From NCBI GenBank assembly GCA_018066825.1, contig JAGPVU010000083.1, positions 1 to 18,081 on the forward strand: a DNA stretch of 18,081 bases, read 5' to 3'. The stretch's first letter is position 1. Every line of letters begins with the position of its first letter. This DNA is from Cycloclasticus sp. GTDB lineage: Bacteria > Pseudomonadota > Gammaproteobacteria > Methylococcales > Cycloclasticaceae. The position numbers were made by a program, and so were the translations under genes. Shown piece by piece: positions 1 through 8,016 of this stretch. The notes under the pieces are model-generated. The model was not told the origin of the DNA and did not search any database. It saw only the letters and a program-made list of their open reading frames with translations.

Positions 1-1381
1 CAACTTCAACCACTGGAATATTTTCACCGCCTCTAATCAAGATATCCTTGAGCCTTCCGGTAATACGTATAAAACCATCATCATCCATACGGGCTAAATC
101 ACCGGTACTCAACCAGCCATCAGAATCAATTGCTTGATCGGTCAAATCAGCACGTTTAAGGTAGCCACAGCAGTTGTACGCACCGCGAGTTTGGACCTGT
201 CCTTCTTCGCCGCGAGGAAGCTCTTTGTTTTCGGCATCAACAATTCGCACCTGGTTACCTTTTTGAGTAACCCCGTCGGTATTATAAATTTTGTCATCTG
301 AATCACCTGGTCCACAGGCAGTGACCGCTAAATTTTCTGTCATACCGTAGACCCCATAAACCTCGCAGTGCAGTGTCTTCCTGGCTTTTTCGGCAACAAT
401 ACGTGGTATCGGCGCACCACCGGTGACAAAGGTTTTAAAATGGCGTGTATCAATATTATCTAACGCTGCAGATGCCGTCATATCGGCTAAGAAAGGTGTG
501 GATGCCATGGTGAAATGGACTTGTTCATCTTGAATAAATTGAATGGCCTTATCCGCATCCCAAACATCTTGATAGACCACCTTTGTACCTAAGTACATTG
601 GGATTAAAACGCCCACTAAAAACCCTGTTTGATGGCCTAGCGGAGAACTCATTAAAATGTTATCTGTTCGCTTAAGTCCATATCGCTCTACAAAGTTTTT
701 GGTGCCCGACAATAAACTATTAGAGGTGTGCATCACTGCCTTTGGGTCGCCGGTGGTTCCAGAGGTATACAGCAATTGGGTCACGCTATTAGCGGTCAAT
801 CGCCTTGCACTCATCGCGGTATCTTCGGCAAACTCCCCATCAAACTTTGGTGACAGTAATTTTTCTTCAAAAGAGCCGGGGGAAGCTTGTTCACCTATCG
901 CCAAAACATGCTTTAAGTAAGGTAGTTCAGTCTGTACATCTTGCATCATCTGCAAATAATTAAAATTACGAAATGTCGCAGCTACAACCACCACTTTGGC
1001 CTCGGCAAAACCCATCATATACGATACTTCACGGTGCCTAAAAATAGGCATCAGTGGGTTAAGCGCTGCACCGATTTTAATACTCGCGAGATAAAGAGCA
1101 AGAAACTCCCATCTATTCGGTAGCTGACATGAAATAGCATCACCGGGTTCAACCCCTAATTTAACTAAGCCAAACGCTATGCGGTTGACCTGCTGCGCAA
1201 GCTGTTGGTAGGTGAGGACCCTTCTATTGCCTGTGTCGTTACAATAATCCACGACGGCAAGCTGGTCAGGCATTTCACTCACCCGTTGGTCAAAATGATC
1301 GAGTAGGGTCATGTTTTCCCAATGACCTAAATCAATCATCTCATCAATACGTTTCTGCGATAAAAAAGGACTAATAGGCAT
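1..1381 (-). CDS. AMP-dependent acyl-CoA synthetase (FadD/AliA-like), 3' end outside window
   Basis: This gene encodes an adenylate-forming ligase that activates a carboxylic acid with ATP and joins it to CoA. It is open from the ATG at 1381 to the window edge, so 460 codons are visible and the C-terminal lid with the catalytic lysine is missing. The phosphate-binding loop YTSGTTGDPK lies at residues 205-214, the GMTE motif at 346-349, the ribose-binding Asp in STGD at 428, and the hinge GRLKD at 442-446. The N-terminus (MPISPFLSQKRIDEM, then LLDHFDQRV) resembles cyclohexanecarboxylate and medium-chain fatty acid CoA ligases as I recall them. The exact substrate cannot be read from sequence. 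It diverges from nahE, which suggests a role in aromatic or alicyclic acid catabolism, but this is inference. An AAAGGTG Shine-Dalgarno (SD) sequence precedes the ATG. Confidence 0.9.
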   Translation of the reverse strand, partial: MPISPFLSQKRIDEMIDLGHWENMTLLDHFDQRVSEMPDQLAVVDYCNDTGNRRVLTYQQLAQQVNRIAFGLVKLGVEPGDAISCQLPNRWEFLALYLASIKIGAALNPLMPIFRHREVSYMMGFAEAKVVVVAATFRNFNYLQMMQDVQTELPYLKHVLAIGEQASPGSFEEKLLSPKFDGEFAEDTAMSARRLTANSVTQLLYTSGTTGDPKAVMHTSNSLLSGTKNFVERYGLKRTDNILMSSPLGHQTGFLVGVLIPMYLGTKVVYQDVWDADKAIQFIQDEQVHFTMASTPFLADMTASAALDNIDTRHFKTFVTGGAPIPRIVAEKARKTLHCEVYGVYGMTENLAVTACGPGDSDDKIYNTDGVTQKGNQVRIVDAENKELPRGEEGQVQTRGAYNCCGYLKRADLTDQAIDSDGWLSTGDLARMDDDGFIRITGRLKDILIRGGENIPVVEV

Positions 1382-1632
1382 AGGGCACCTTTAAGATTTG
1401 AAAAAATAAAACAAGTGTTAGTTAGTCAATAGTAATAACTTATCATACAAATAAATATTTCAGTATCGTTTTAAATAAAATTATTAGACTTTAAAAATCA
1501 CCCTATTATTTGAATATAAGCAAAATCTGTTAAATAAATTAACCCAGCTTAAATTATTTATATAGAATGGTGGTTATATAGAGTAATGACCTTAATTTTT
1601 ATATTTTAACAATCAGAACAAGGTGACTATAA
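1382..1632. promoter_or_regulatory. divergent intergenic region between acyl-CoA ligase and nahE
   Basis: This AT-rich stretch must hold the promoters of both divergent genes. I see no convincing -35/-10 pair. An 8-bp direct repeat, TATATAGA, occurs at 1559-1566 and 1575-1582 with 16-bp periodicity, and could be part of a regulator site. The nahE SD (AAGGTG) lies at 1620-1625, seven bases before the ATG. The role as a regulatory region is inferred from position. Confidence 0.35.
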
Positions 1633-2628
1633 ATGGCTAGACGACAAGACAGATTAACCGTTGATGATGTAAATGGTGCATGGGCAATTATCCCAACACC
1701 GGCAATTGACACAGGTAATGACTGGAGAACCGAAGACAGCGTAGATTATGATGAAGTCGCTCGATCTGTTGAAGGGCTTATAACTGCTGGCGTGGACTCC
1801 ATCATGTGCCAAGGCACCTTTGGTGAAGGCGCCACCCTAACATGGGAAGAAAAGAAGAAAATGATGGAAGTGATGGTTGAAACGGCCGCTGGTCGCATTC
1901 CCATTTTTGTTGGCGTAACCACAATGAATACCCGCGAAACAATCCGTCAATTAAAACATGCACGTGATATTGGTGCTGATGGCACCATGTTAGGACTGCC
2001 TATGTGGCAACAAATTGACGTCCCTTCTGCGGTTAGATTTTACCAAGATGTAGCAGAAGCAGTGCCTGAAATGGCTATCTGTATTTATGCTAACCCTGAA
2101 GCCTTTAAATTTGATTTCCCAGCACCGTTCTGGGCTCAAGTAGCTAATATTCCACAAGTAATCACGTGTAAGTACATCAACATTGGCCAACTCCACCTGC
2201 ATACACTGGTCTCGAAAAAACAAATCCGTTTTTTACCCTTAGAAGTAGATCATGCTGATGCTGCTAAAATGGACTCATTCCATACCGCATTTTGGTCACC
2301 TTTAGCTTGTGGTGGCCCTGAATTAACCATCCATTGGCGTGACAGCGTTAAACAGGCCGTTAAAACCAATGATTGGAGTGTGCCTGATGCCTTGTACCCA
2401 AGAATGGCTCTCGCTTTATCTACTTTATTCCCACCGGGTGGGTTTCCTGAGTTTTCTCGTTATAACATTCAATTAGAGAAAGCGCGGATCAATGCCTCTG
2501 GTTGGATGAAAGCAGGACCCTGTCGGCCACCTTATATTTCTGCTCCCGAAGCTTATTTAGAAGGTGCCACTAAATCTGGGATTGCTTGGGCGGAATTAAA
2601 TAAACTGCTGTTGGCTGGTAAGCTTTAA
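1633..2628 (+). CDS. nahE: trans-o-hydroxybenzylidenepyruvate hydratase-aldolase (NahE/PhnE type)
   Basis: This is a class I aldolase of the dihydrodipicolinate synthase/NAL superfamily. In naphthalene and PAH degradation it hydrates and cleaves trans-o-hydroxybenzylidenepyruvate to salicylaldehyde and pyruvate in the cytoplasm. At 331 residues it matches the NahE length rather than the roughly 290 of DapA. The Schiff-base lysine is K180 in TCKYINIGQL, the catalytic tyrosine is Y152 in IYANP, and the GTFGE motif is at 61-65. The GLPMWQ segment at 121-126 and a C-terminal AGPCRPPY segment are typical of hydratase-aldolases. The start is supported by an AAGGTG SD. It is transcribed alone: a divergent CoA ligase lies upstream and a strong terminator follows. 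No dioxygenase or other ring-cleavage gene lies in the window, so it is detached from a full catabolic operon. The true substrate could be a larger PAH intermediate. Confidence 0.87.
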   Translation: MARRQDRLTVDDVNGAWAIIPTPAIDTGNDWRTEDSVDYDEVARSVEGLITAGVDSIMCQGTFGEGATLTWEEKKKMMEVMVETAAGRIPIFVGVTTMNTRETIRQLKHARDIGADGTMLGLPMWQQIDVPSAVRFYQDVAEAVPEMAICIYANPEAFKFDFPAPFWAQVANIPQVITCKYINIGQLHLHTLVSKKQIRFLPLEVDHADAAKMDSFHTAFWSPLACGGPELTIHWRDSVKQAVKTNDWSVPDALYPRMALALSTLFPPGGFPEFSRYNIQLEKARINASGWMKAGPCRPPYISAPEAYLEGATKSGIAWAELNKLLLAGKL

Positions 2629-2654
2629 ACGTTTTACCTATTTAGTAGAAAAAC

Positions 2655-2693
2655 AAAAAAGGGCATAAGGTTTTTAATCTTATGCCCTTTTTT
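2655..2693 (+). terminator. intrinsic terminator after nahE
   Basis: Nine perfect GC-containing pairs (GGGCATAAG with CTTATGCCC) are extended by an A6/T6 pairing, with a 9-nt loop and a T-run at the 3' side. The hairpin starts 27 nt after the nahE stop. The A and T flanks make it look bidirectional, but the gene on the far side reads the same way, so it serves nahE. Confidence 0.9.
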
Positions 2694-2712
2694 CATTACT
2701 TATCTCTCTGTG

Positions 2713-2742
2713 TTTACTGAGTTAACGGCCACGCCTTAGAAT
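2713..2742 (+). promoter_or_regulatory. possible sigma-70 promoter for the BASS transporter
   Basis: TTTACT at 2713-2718 and TAGAAT at 2737-2742 are separated by 18 bp and lie just after the nahE terminator. The -10 matches 5 of 6 consensus bases and the -35 matches 4 of 6. The leader to the ATG would be about 15 nt. Confidence 0.4.
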
Positions 2743-2764
2743 AAAAATTACTGATGTTGCTAAT

Positions 2765-3634
2765 ATGAATTACTTTGCTTCTATTTTATTAACCGTTTTA
2801 ATGTTTGGGATGGGACTAGGCTTATCGCTTAGTGACTTTGGCAAGGTATTCTCCCTCCCTAAAGCAGCGCTAATTGGTTTAAGCGGCCAATTAATCCTTT
2901 TGCCTGCCCTTGGTTTCACCTTATGCGTTACGCTAGGGTTAGACGGCACGGTCGCTATCGGCATCATGTTGCTAACATTATGTCCTGGTGGTGTCCTCTC
3001 CAATATGTTCACCTTATTGGCCCGTGGTGACCTTGCCTTATCGGTGACCATGACCAGCATTTCCAGCCTAATCACCGTTTTCAGCCTGCCTTTTTTCCTT
3101 AACATCAGCATGCTTTTTTTTAATGATCAAGGTGTTCATATCGTTTTACCTTTTGTCAAAACAGCCATTCAGATGATGTTGATTACTGTATTACCTGTTA
3201 GCTTAGGTATGCTGGTTTTGCACTATGCGCCAGACCTTGCAATGCGATCAAAAAAATGGGTTCGCCTAGGCTGCAGTGTCTTTTTGCCTGTATTAATTGG
3301 CGGTATCTTATTGCAAAATAAAGGGGCTTGGTTTGGGCAATTTATTCAATTAGGCGCGCTCACCGTTCTACTTAATATACTGACCATTTTATTAGGTTAT
3401 GGGCTAGGCCGTTTAGCACAATTAGAATCAAAACAAATTCGAACTTTATCCATTGAAGTAGGTGCGCAAAATGCCATGCTTGGTGTAACCATCGCCATTA
3501 GCCCTTTCTTACTCAATGATGCCAATATCGCTGTAATCCCCTCCATTTATGGTATTACAATGGTGGTCATCTTATGGAGCTATGCAATCATAATGAACCA
3601 TTTTAACAATGAAAGTGCTGTCATTCGCACGTGA
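2765..3634 (+). CDS. bile acid:sodium symporter (BASS) family transporter
   Basis: This is an inner-membrane secondary carrier of the BASS/SBF family, which couples sodium influx to uptake of bile acids, pyruvate or other organic anions. The 289-residue protein is hydrophobic throughout, with about nine or ten membrane segments. It carries both family signatures: CPGGVLSN at 73-80 followed by ARGDLALSV, and EVGAQNAMLG at 231-240. E231 and Q235 correspond to the sodium-site Glu and Gln of characterised bacterial homologues. No clear SD precedes the ATG. It has its own likely promoter and is followed after 110 bp by an MFS gene on the same strand. The substrate is unknown. Pyruvate or an aromatic acid would fit the neighbouring aldolase, but this is only a guess from position. 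Confidence 0.9.
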   Translation: MNYFASILLTVLMFGMGLGLSLSDFGKVFSLPKAALIGLSGQLILLPALGFTLCVTLGLDGTVAIGIMLLTLCPGGVLSNMFTLLARGDLALSVTMTSISSLITVFSLPFFLNISMLFFNDQGVHIVLPFVKTAIQMMLITVLPVSLGMLVLHYAPDLAMRSKKWVRLGCSVFLPVLIGGILLQNKGAWFGQFIQLGALTVLLNILTILLGYGLGRLAQLESKQIRTLSIEVGAQNAMLGVTIAISPFLLNDANIAVIPSIYGITMVVILWSYAIIMNHFNNESAVIRT

Positions 3635-3744
3635 GATAACTTGCGTTAAAAACAACCATTTCAACTAAATAGAACTTAAAATCGTTGCTCTTTATAGGCG
3701 ACCATTTATAACGGCAATTTAACGCATTTAACAAACCCCTCACC

Positions 3745-4944
3745 ATGAACCAGCTTTTACGTAACACCCCTTTATTCGCCATTTCGCAGGCCTTAATGAT
3801 CAGCGCTATTTCATTAATTGTTACCTGTTCTGCTCTCGTAGGGTTTGAGTTAGCAGTGGATAAATCGTTGGCTACGCTGCCGGCCGCTGTTATGTTTATA
3901 GCCACTATGTTAGGTAGCATTCCAGCGGCCTTATTATTAGAAAAAATTGGTCGTAAAACAGGGTTTATGTTGGCAACTTTCATTGGCGTTTTGGCGGGTG
4001 TTGTTTGTACCTACGCTATCATTATTCATCAATTTTGGTTGTTCGTTATGGGCATTGCCCTATTTGGTTTTTTTAACAGCGTCGGTAATTATTTTAGATT
4101 TGCTGCCGCTGACAACGTTGCTACTGAGTATAAAAGCCGGGCTATTTCTTACGTTATGTTAGGTGGTATTTTTGCAGCATTTATTGGCCCTAATTTGGCT
4201 AATTATGCTAAATACTGGATCGATGATGCTATTTTTGCAGGTAGTTTCGCAGCGACAACCGTATTATATATTTTAATGCTGATCAGCTTGAGCTTCTTGT
4301 CTCTTGATTCACCCATCAAGGTCAATAAAAAAGACCCGCCCTTGTCTAAGTCCCGTCCGTTACGCGTCATCGCTAAACAACCTAAGTTTATTGTCGCTAT
4401 CATATGCGCGATGCTTGGGTACGGTGTTATGTCGTTAGTAATGACGGCAACACCTTTGTCGATGTTACAACACCAGCATACCTTTCCCGACACCGCCTTT
4501 GTTATTCAATGGCATTTACTCGGCATGTTTGTACCGTCATTTTTTACCGGTTACTTGATACGTTATTTTGGCATTACGCCGATATTGGTCACAGGCGTGC
4601 TGATTGGTTTTATTTGTGTCGCTATTAATTTATCGGGGCATGGCCTATCGCATTATTGGGCAGCACTGGTTTTACTTGGTATCTGCTGGAACTTTTTATT
4701 TATTGGTGGCACCACCTTATTGACCGAGACCTACCGTCAAGAAGAAAGGTCTAAGGCCCAAGCAATCAACGACTTTATCGTCTTTTCCACCGCTGCGGCT
4801 GCCTCTTTATCAGCCGGTTATTTACAATTTAAATTTGGCTGGGAAATGGTGAACATTGGCGTTATACCGGCCTTGTTAATCGTTTTATTCAGCTTACTTT
4901 GGATGAAAAAAAGACCGATCGCTATCGTTTCCGTTATTGACTAA
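3745..4944 (+). CDS. major facilitator superfamily (MFS) transporter
   Basis: This is a 399-residue, 12-helix permease of the major facilitator superfamily in the inner membrane. The loop between helices 2 and 3 carries the MFS-like motif LLEKIGRKTGF (about residues 64-74). A charged central loop (about 190-210, SPIKVNKKDPP) divides the two six-helix halves. Near helix 10-11 it has the segment TYRQEERSKAQAINDF, which I recognise from a subgroup of bacterial MFS exporters without an assigned substrate. No strong SD is visible before the ATG. It probably shares transcription with the upstream carrier, because no terminator lies in the 110-bp gap. It ends at a strong bidirectional hairpin. The function cannot be named more precisely. 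Confidence 0.88.
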   Translation: MNQLLRNTPLFAISQALMISAISLIVTCSALVGFELAVDKSLATLPAAVMFIATMLGSIPAALLLEKIGRKTGFMLATFIGVLAGVVCTYAIIIHQFWLFVMGIALFGFFNSVGNYFRFAAADNVATEYKSRAISYVMLGGIFAAFIGPNLANYAKYWIDDAIFAGSFAATTVLYILMLISLSFLSLDSPIKVNKKDPPLSKSRPLRVIAKQPKFIVAIICAMLGYGVMSLVMTATPLSMLQHQHTFPDTAFVIQWHLLGMFVPSFFTGYLIRYFGITPILVTGVLIGFICVAINLSGHGLSHYWAALVLLGICWNFLFIGGTTLLTETYRQEERSKAQAINDFIVFSTAAAASLSAGYLQFKFGWEMVNIGVIPALLIVLFSLLWMKKRPIAIVSVID

Positions 4945-4953
4945 CGTGTATAA

Positions 4954-4983
4954 AAAAGGGTCGTCATTAATGACGACCCTTTT
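4954..4983. terminator. bidirectional terminator between the MFS gene and the split YeeE genes
   Basis: This is a perfect 15-bp-per-arm palindrome centred on TTAA (AAAAGGGTCGTCATT with its complement), with A- and T-runs at the ends. It lies 9 nt after the MFS stop and 30 nt before the end of the convergent gene, so it can terminate both transcripts. Confidence 0.88.
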
Positions 4984-5013
4984 AAAATCCTACTTAAAAC
5001 AAAATGCTTTAAA

Positions 5014-5586
5014 TCAAGAGCTAAGACCTTCGCTCTTTGCAGGTAACTTCCAAGCGGCAATTATAAACACAAACGCAATAACCCCAACAACGACTACTGC
5101 GGGTACTGTATCCATTAAACTTGCATACTGTTCTATACCTGTTGTTGCTAGCGTTGCTTTGCCTGCACCTATTTCGTTAAACAAGAACGTTTCAGCTAAG
5201 CTGCTATAAGCTAGGGTAAATGCGAGTGCGCCTGCTAAGCCACCAATAACAAAAACCAGCGCATCTTTTCTACCTGCACCAACGCCTACAACACCAGTTC
5301 CAGGACAAAAACCAGAGATAGCCCAACCCGTTCCCATAATGGCACCACCAATAACCACACCAACGTAGGCGGTTTTTACACTCAGGTGAGCGCTTTCAAT
5401 GACGCCTAAGTTCATTAAAACAAATAACATGAAACTACTGAGGCCTAGGCCTAGCAGTATGGCTTTCATTAGATGGAAGTTTTTAAGCCGTAGCATATCA
5501 ATAATGACTTGTGGGTTAGCCGCCCCGGCTTTTTGTAAAGAAAAACCAAATAATCCACCAATAACAATTGCTAATAAAATCTCCAT
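5014..5586 (-). CDS. YeeE/YedE-family transporter, second half (conserved CPGT motif)
   Basis: This is an integral membrane protein of the YeeE/YedE (TsuA-like, COG2391) sulfur-transport family, whose members move thiosulfate or related sulfur compounds across the inner membrane. I chose the ATG at 5586 (MEILLAIVIGG, 190 residues), which follows an AAAGGGGCGG SD. An ATG at 5619 would add 11 residues inside the preceding gene. The conserved cysteine motif SGFCPGTGVVGVGAGRKD lies near residues 92-109. About five membrane helices are visible. It begins one base after the stop of its partner (TAATATG), so the two are translationally linked and together make up the equivalent of one full-length YeeE-like transporter. 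It could instead export sulfur species. Such pairs often accompany BigR-type sulfide regulators, but none is in this window. Confidence 0.85.
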   Translation of the reverse strand: MEILLAIVIGGLFGFSLQKAGAANPQVIIDMLRLKNFHLMKAILLGLGLSSFMLFVLMNLGVIESAHLSVKTAYVGVVIGGAIMGTGWAISGFCPGTGVVGVGAGRKDALVFVIGGLAGALAFTLAYSSLAETFLFNEIGAGKATLATTGIEQYASLMDTVPAVVVVGVIAFVFIIAAWKLPAKSEGLSS

Positions 5587-5587
5587 A

Positions 5588-6163
5588 TTACCGCCCCTTT
5601 CTATACATAAATAAAGCAATAGGAACCGCGAATAAAAAAGCCCCTATCGTGAATAAATAACCACTTAATGAGGTTTGCATAATGCCACTCATCATGTGTC
5701 CACTGGTACAACCGCCCGCTAAACGAGAACCAAACAGTACCAAAGCACCACCAGTAAACGCAAACAAGTAGCGCTTAGTCATTGATGAACCTAAATTTTC
5801 GCACCAAACTGCTGGTAATTCCGGATCATCTTCGTCCGTTGATTTTGTCCGTAACTTAGACCCTAAAAAGCCGCCCAAAAGCATGGCCAATACAAAAATA
5901 AAACTGTAATTTATTGGGTTTGCGACGCTTTTAGCGTATTTTCCATCACTTTTATTGAGGTATGCGTTACTGCTTGAATATGCTGTCTCGCCCTTCACGG
6001 CTACTTCGCTTGAAAAAACGTCCCAAACCATGCCATCTAAAATAACAAACTGCGTTGAAACGCCAATAGGTTTAACCAGCGCAACTGCCAGTAAAAAAGA
6101 AACACCAAGCGCCAAACCACTAACGCTCCAGTGCCATTGTTTCTGATACAAAATATTCTTCAT
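5588..6163 (-). CDS. YeeE/YedE-family transporter, first half (GGCTSGH motif)
   Basis: This is the partner membrane protein of the split YeeE/YedE system. I start it at the ATG at 6163 (MKNILYQKQWHW, 191 residues). The AGGAG SD directly abuts an upstream ATG at 6169 but lies six bases before this one, which is the normal distance. The family signature GSRLAGGCTSGHMMSG with its conserved cysteine is in the third quarter of the protein, followed by two helices ending in FMYRKGR. A hydrophilic periplasmic-looking insert of about 45 residues (VWDVFSSEVAVKGE onward) separates the first and second helices. It is first in a two-gene operon. The promoter region upstream carries a TTGTATA inverted repeat. 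Thiosulfate or another sulfur compound is the likely substrate, by family only. Confidence 0.83.
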   Translation of the reverse strand: MKNILYQKQWHWSVSGLALGVSFLLAVALVKPIGVSTQFVILDGMVWDVFSSEVAVKGETAYSSSNAYLNKSDGKYAKSVANPINYSFIFVLAMLLGGFLGSKLRTKSTDEDDPELPAVWCENLGSSMTKRYLFAFTGGALVLFGSRLAGGCTSGHMMSGIMQTSLSGYLFTIGAFLFAVPIALFMYRKGR

Positions 6164-6185
6164 AATCATCTCCTATATAATTTTA

Positions 6186-6217
6186 TTGTATAAGCTAATG
6201 CCCAACTAACTATACAA
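6186..6217. promoter_or_regulatory. TTGTATA inverted repeat upstream of the YeeE/YedE pair
   Basis: TTGTATA at 6186-6192 is mirrored by TATACAA at 6211-6217, with 18 nt between the arms. It sits 23-54 bp upstream of the start codon at 6163, overlapping the expected promoter. This is a candidate operator for a dimeric regulator, whose identity is unknown. Confidence 0.4.
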
Positions 6218-6241
6218 CAAAAAAACATATTAAAATAATCT

Positions 6242-6270
6242 TTTTTAAGCGCCTGCAATGCGCTTAAAAA
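6242..6270. repeat. perfect 11-bp inverted repeat between the nitrilase-fusion and YeeE genes
   Basis: TTTTTAAGCGC and GCGCTTAAAAA flank a 7-nt loop, 35 nt after the stop of the upstream minus-strand gene. The T-run is on the 5' arm and the A-run on the 3' arm whichever strand is read, so it lacks the 3' U-tail of an intrinsic terminator. It may protect the mRNA 3' end, be a Rho-independent stop of low efficiency, or be a regulator site. Confidence 0.5.
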
Positions 6271-6304
6271 CACCAGGTGATTGTTTATATTAGATAAATT
6301 TTAT

Positions 6305-7852
6305 TTAATCACCTAACCAATTTATTTTATACAAATCTCTACGCCTATCTAAATAGTTTCTTACCGAGCCTTCGTTTTGTAATTTATTGAGTTTTTCTAA
6401 ATCCAAATCAACAATAAGCGTCATTTCTGTATTGGGTGTGGTTTCTGCCATAATCGCATCATGAGGAAAGGAGAAATCCGAAGGCGAGAAAACCGCCGAC
6501 TGTGCGTATTGGATATCTGCACCGTCCACCTTGGGTAAATTGCCCACGCTGCCGGCAATAACCACATAGCATTCGTTTTCTATCGCCCGAGCATGTGCAC
6601 AACAACGCACTCTAAGATACGCGTTTTTGGTATCCGTCCAAAACGGTACAAAGAGCATCTGCATGCCTTTTTCTGACTGCAGACGTGCCAATTCTGGAAA
6701 TTCCACGTCATAACAAATCAAGATACCTATTTTGCCAAAGTCGGTGTCAAAAACACTCAGACCATTACCACCCTGCATGATCCAGGCACGTTTTTCGTGT
6801 GGTGTCGGGTGTATTTTATATTGTGACTCTAAGGTACCATCGCGTCGGCAAAAATAAGCCACGTTATATAACACATTGTTTTCTATTACCGGTATCGAAC
6901 CGGCAATGATGTTGATGTTGTAACTAACGGCTAGTTTTGAAATCGCCTCTATTATTTCCGTGCTAAATTCAGCCAACGCTTTAATTGAGTCAATAGAATT
7001 TGTATGCGCTTCGATACCCATTAACGGCGCATTAAAAAACTCTGGAAATAACGCTAAGTCGCATTGGTAGTCTGACAAAGCATCGACAAAAAACTCGACT
7101 TGCTGAATCAATTCTTCCACCGATTTAAGCGGTCGCATTTGCCATTGCACACAACCTATACGAGCTGAGGTGCGTTGCGCACCAATCAACGGGGTTTTTT
7201 GTGTGTCGTAATAGAGGTTATTCCATTCCAGTAAAGTGGCATAACCTTTGGATTCTTTATCTTCGGGTAAATAGTCGGTCAACACCCGCTTTACTTCAAA
7301 CTCATTGGATAATTGAAAAGTTAAAATAGGGTCGTATATTTCTTTCTTTTTAACCCGTTCAATATAGCTTTGCGGCGACATTTCATGTGCGTACTTTTCA
7401 TAGTTTGGAATACGCCCACCAGCAACAATAGACTTAAGGTTTAAGCTTTGACAAAGTTCCTTACGCGCTTCATATAAACGACGACCTAAACGCATCCCGT
7501 GGTAACTTGGTGATGCGAACACATCAACGCCATACAAAACATCGCCTTGTGGGTCGTGCGTGGTGAGGTACGCATCACCGGTTATTTCATCATAGGTGTG
7601 GTGATCGCCAAATTTATCGTAATCCACAATAACCGAAAAGGCGGCAGCAACCACTTTACCGTGATCCTCAATACAAATTTGTCCTTCAGGAAAGGTTGCT
7701 AATTGGGCAATAAATTTCTTTTTTGGCCATGCCCCACCCAGTGCTGGGTACACTAAGTCCATAATGGCCTTAAGGTCAGCCCAGTCTGTTAGTTCAAGGT
7801 GACGTAAACTCAACTTGTGCTCAGGTGTATCCACATCGGTTAAATCATTCAT
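6305..7852 (-). CDS. bifunctional GNAT N-acetyltransferase / nitrilase-family carbon-nitrogen hydrolase
   Basis: This 515-residue cytoplasmic fusion joins an N-terminal GNAT acyltransferase domain (about 14-200) to a C-terminal carbon-nitrogen hydrolase domain (about 228-505). In the GNAT part the acetyl-CoA loop is YHGMRLGRRLY at 117-127. The hydrolase triad is visible as E271 in LFPEFF, K346 in QYKIHP and C380 in ILICYDVEFPEL, so it should be an active amidase or nitrilase-like enzyme. The start has an AGGA SD eight bases upstream. This domain pair is an established bacterial architecture without, to my knowledge, a firmly known reaction. A coupled acylation and amide hydrolysis of a small amine metabolite is plausible but is inference. 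It stands alone, 164 bp downstream of umuC on the same strand. Confidence 0.92.
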   Translation of the reverse strand: MNDLTDVDTPEHKLSLRHLELTDWADLKAIMDLVYPALGGAWPKKKFIAQLATFPEGQICIEDHGKVVAAAFSVIVDYDKFGDHHTYDEITGDAYLTTHDPQGDVLYGVDVFASPSYHGMRLGRRLYEARKELCQSLNLKSIVAGGRIPNYEKYAHEMSPQSYIERVKKKEIYDPILTFQLSNEFEVKRVLTDYLPEDKESKGYATLLEWNNLYYDTQKTPLIGAQRTSARIGCVQWQMRPLKSVEELIQQVEFFVDALSDYQCDLALFPEFFNAPLMGIEAHTNSIDSIKALAEFSTEIIEAISKLAVSYNINIIAGSIPVIENNVLYNVAYFCRRDGTLESQYKIHPTPHEKRAWIMQGGNGLSVFDTDFGKIGILICYDVEFPELARLQSEKGMQMLFVPFWTDTKNAYLRVRCCAHARAIENECYVVIAGSVGNLPKVDGADIQYAQSAVFSPSDFSFPHDAIMAETTPNTEMTLIVDLDLEKLNKLQNEGSVRNYLDRRRDLYKINWLGD

Positions 7853-8016
7853 ACGGTTGATCCTAATTTAATAAAACGGTTAAACGCCTTCCCACGCCTT
7901 CATCAATACGTTAGCAGGCACCTCAAAACGCGGCGGACTATAGTCCCTATTGACACGCCGGTAAAGCTATTATTTCAACGCTACGTTAATTTAATTATTC
8001 TAGGCCTGTCAACGCC
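7853..8016. other. gap between umuC and the GNAT-nitrilase gene
   Basis: No gene is visible here. On the minus strand it contains the 12-bp palindrome GGACTATAGTCC (7935-7946), flanked by CGGCG (7931-7935) and CGCCG (7956-7960) and followed by CGCGTTTTG. This could be a weak umuC terminator. The SD of the next gene is at its left end. Confidence 0.35.

Noticed and set aside
657..1123. Two short plus-strand frames within the acyl-CoA ligase
   Set aside because: They are antisense to conserved ligase motifs, including the phosphate-binding loop; the minus-strand gene explains the sequence.
3621..3983. A 120-codon minus-strand frame across the gap between the two carriers
   Set aside because: It is antisense to the start of the MFS gene, has no SD or family motif, and would conflict with the clear plus-strand genes.
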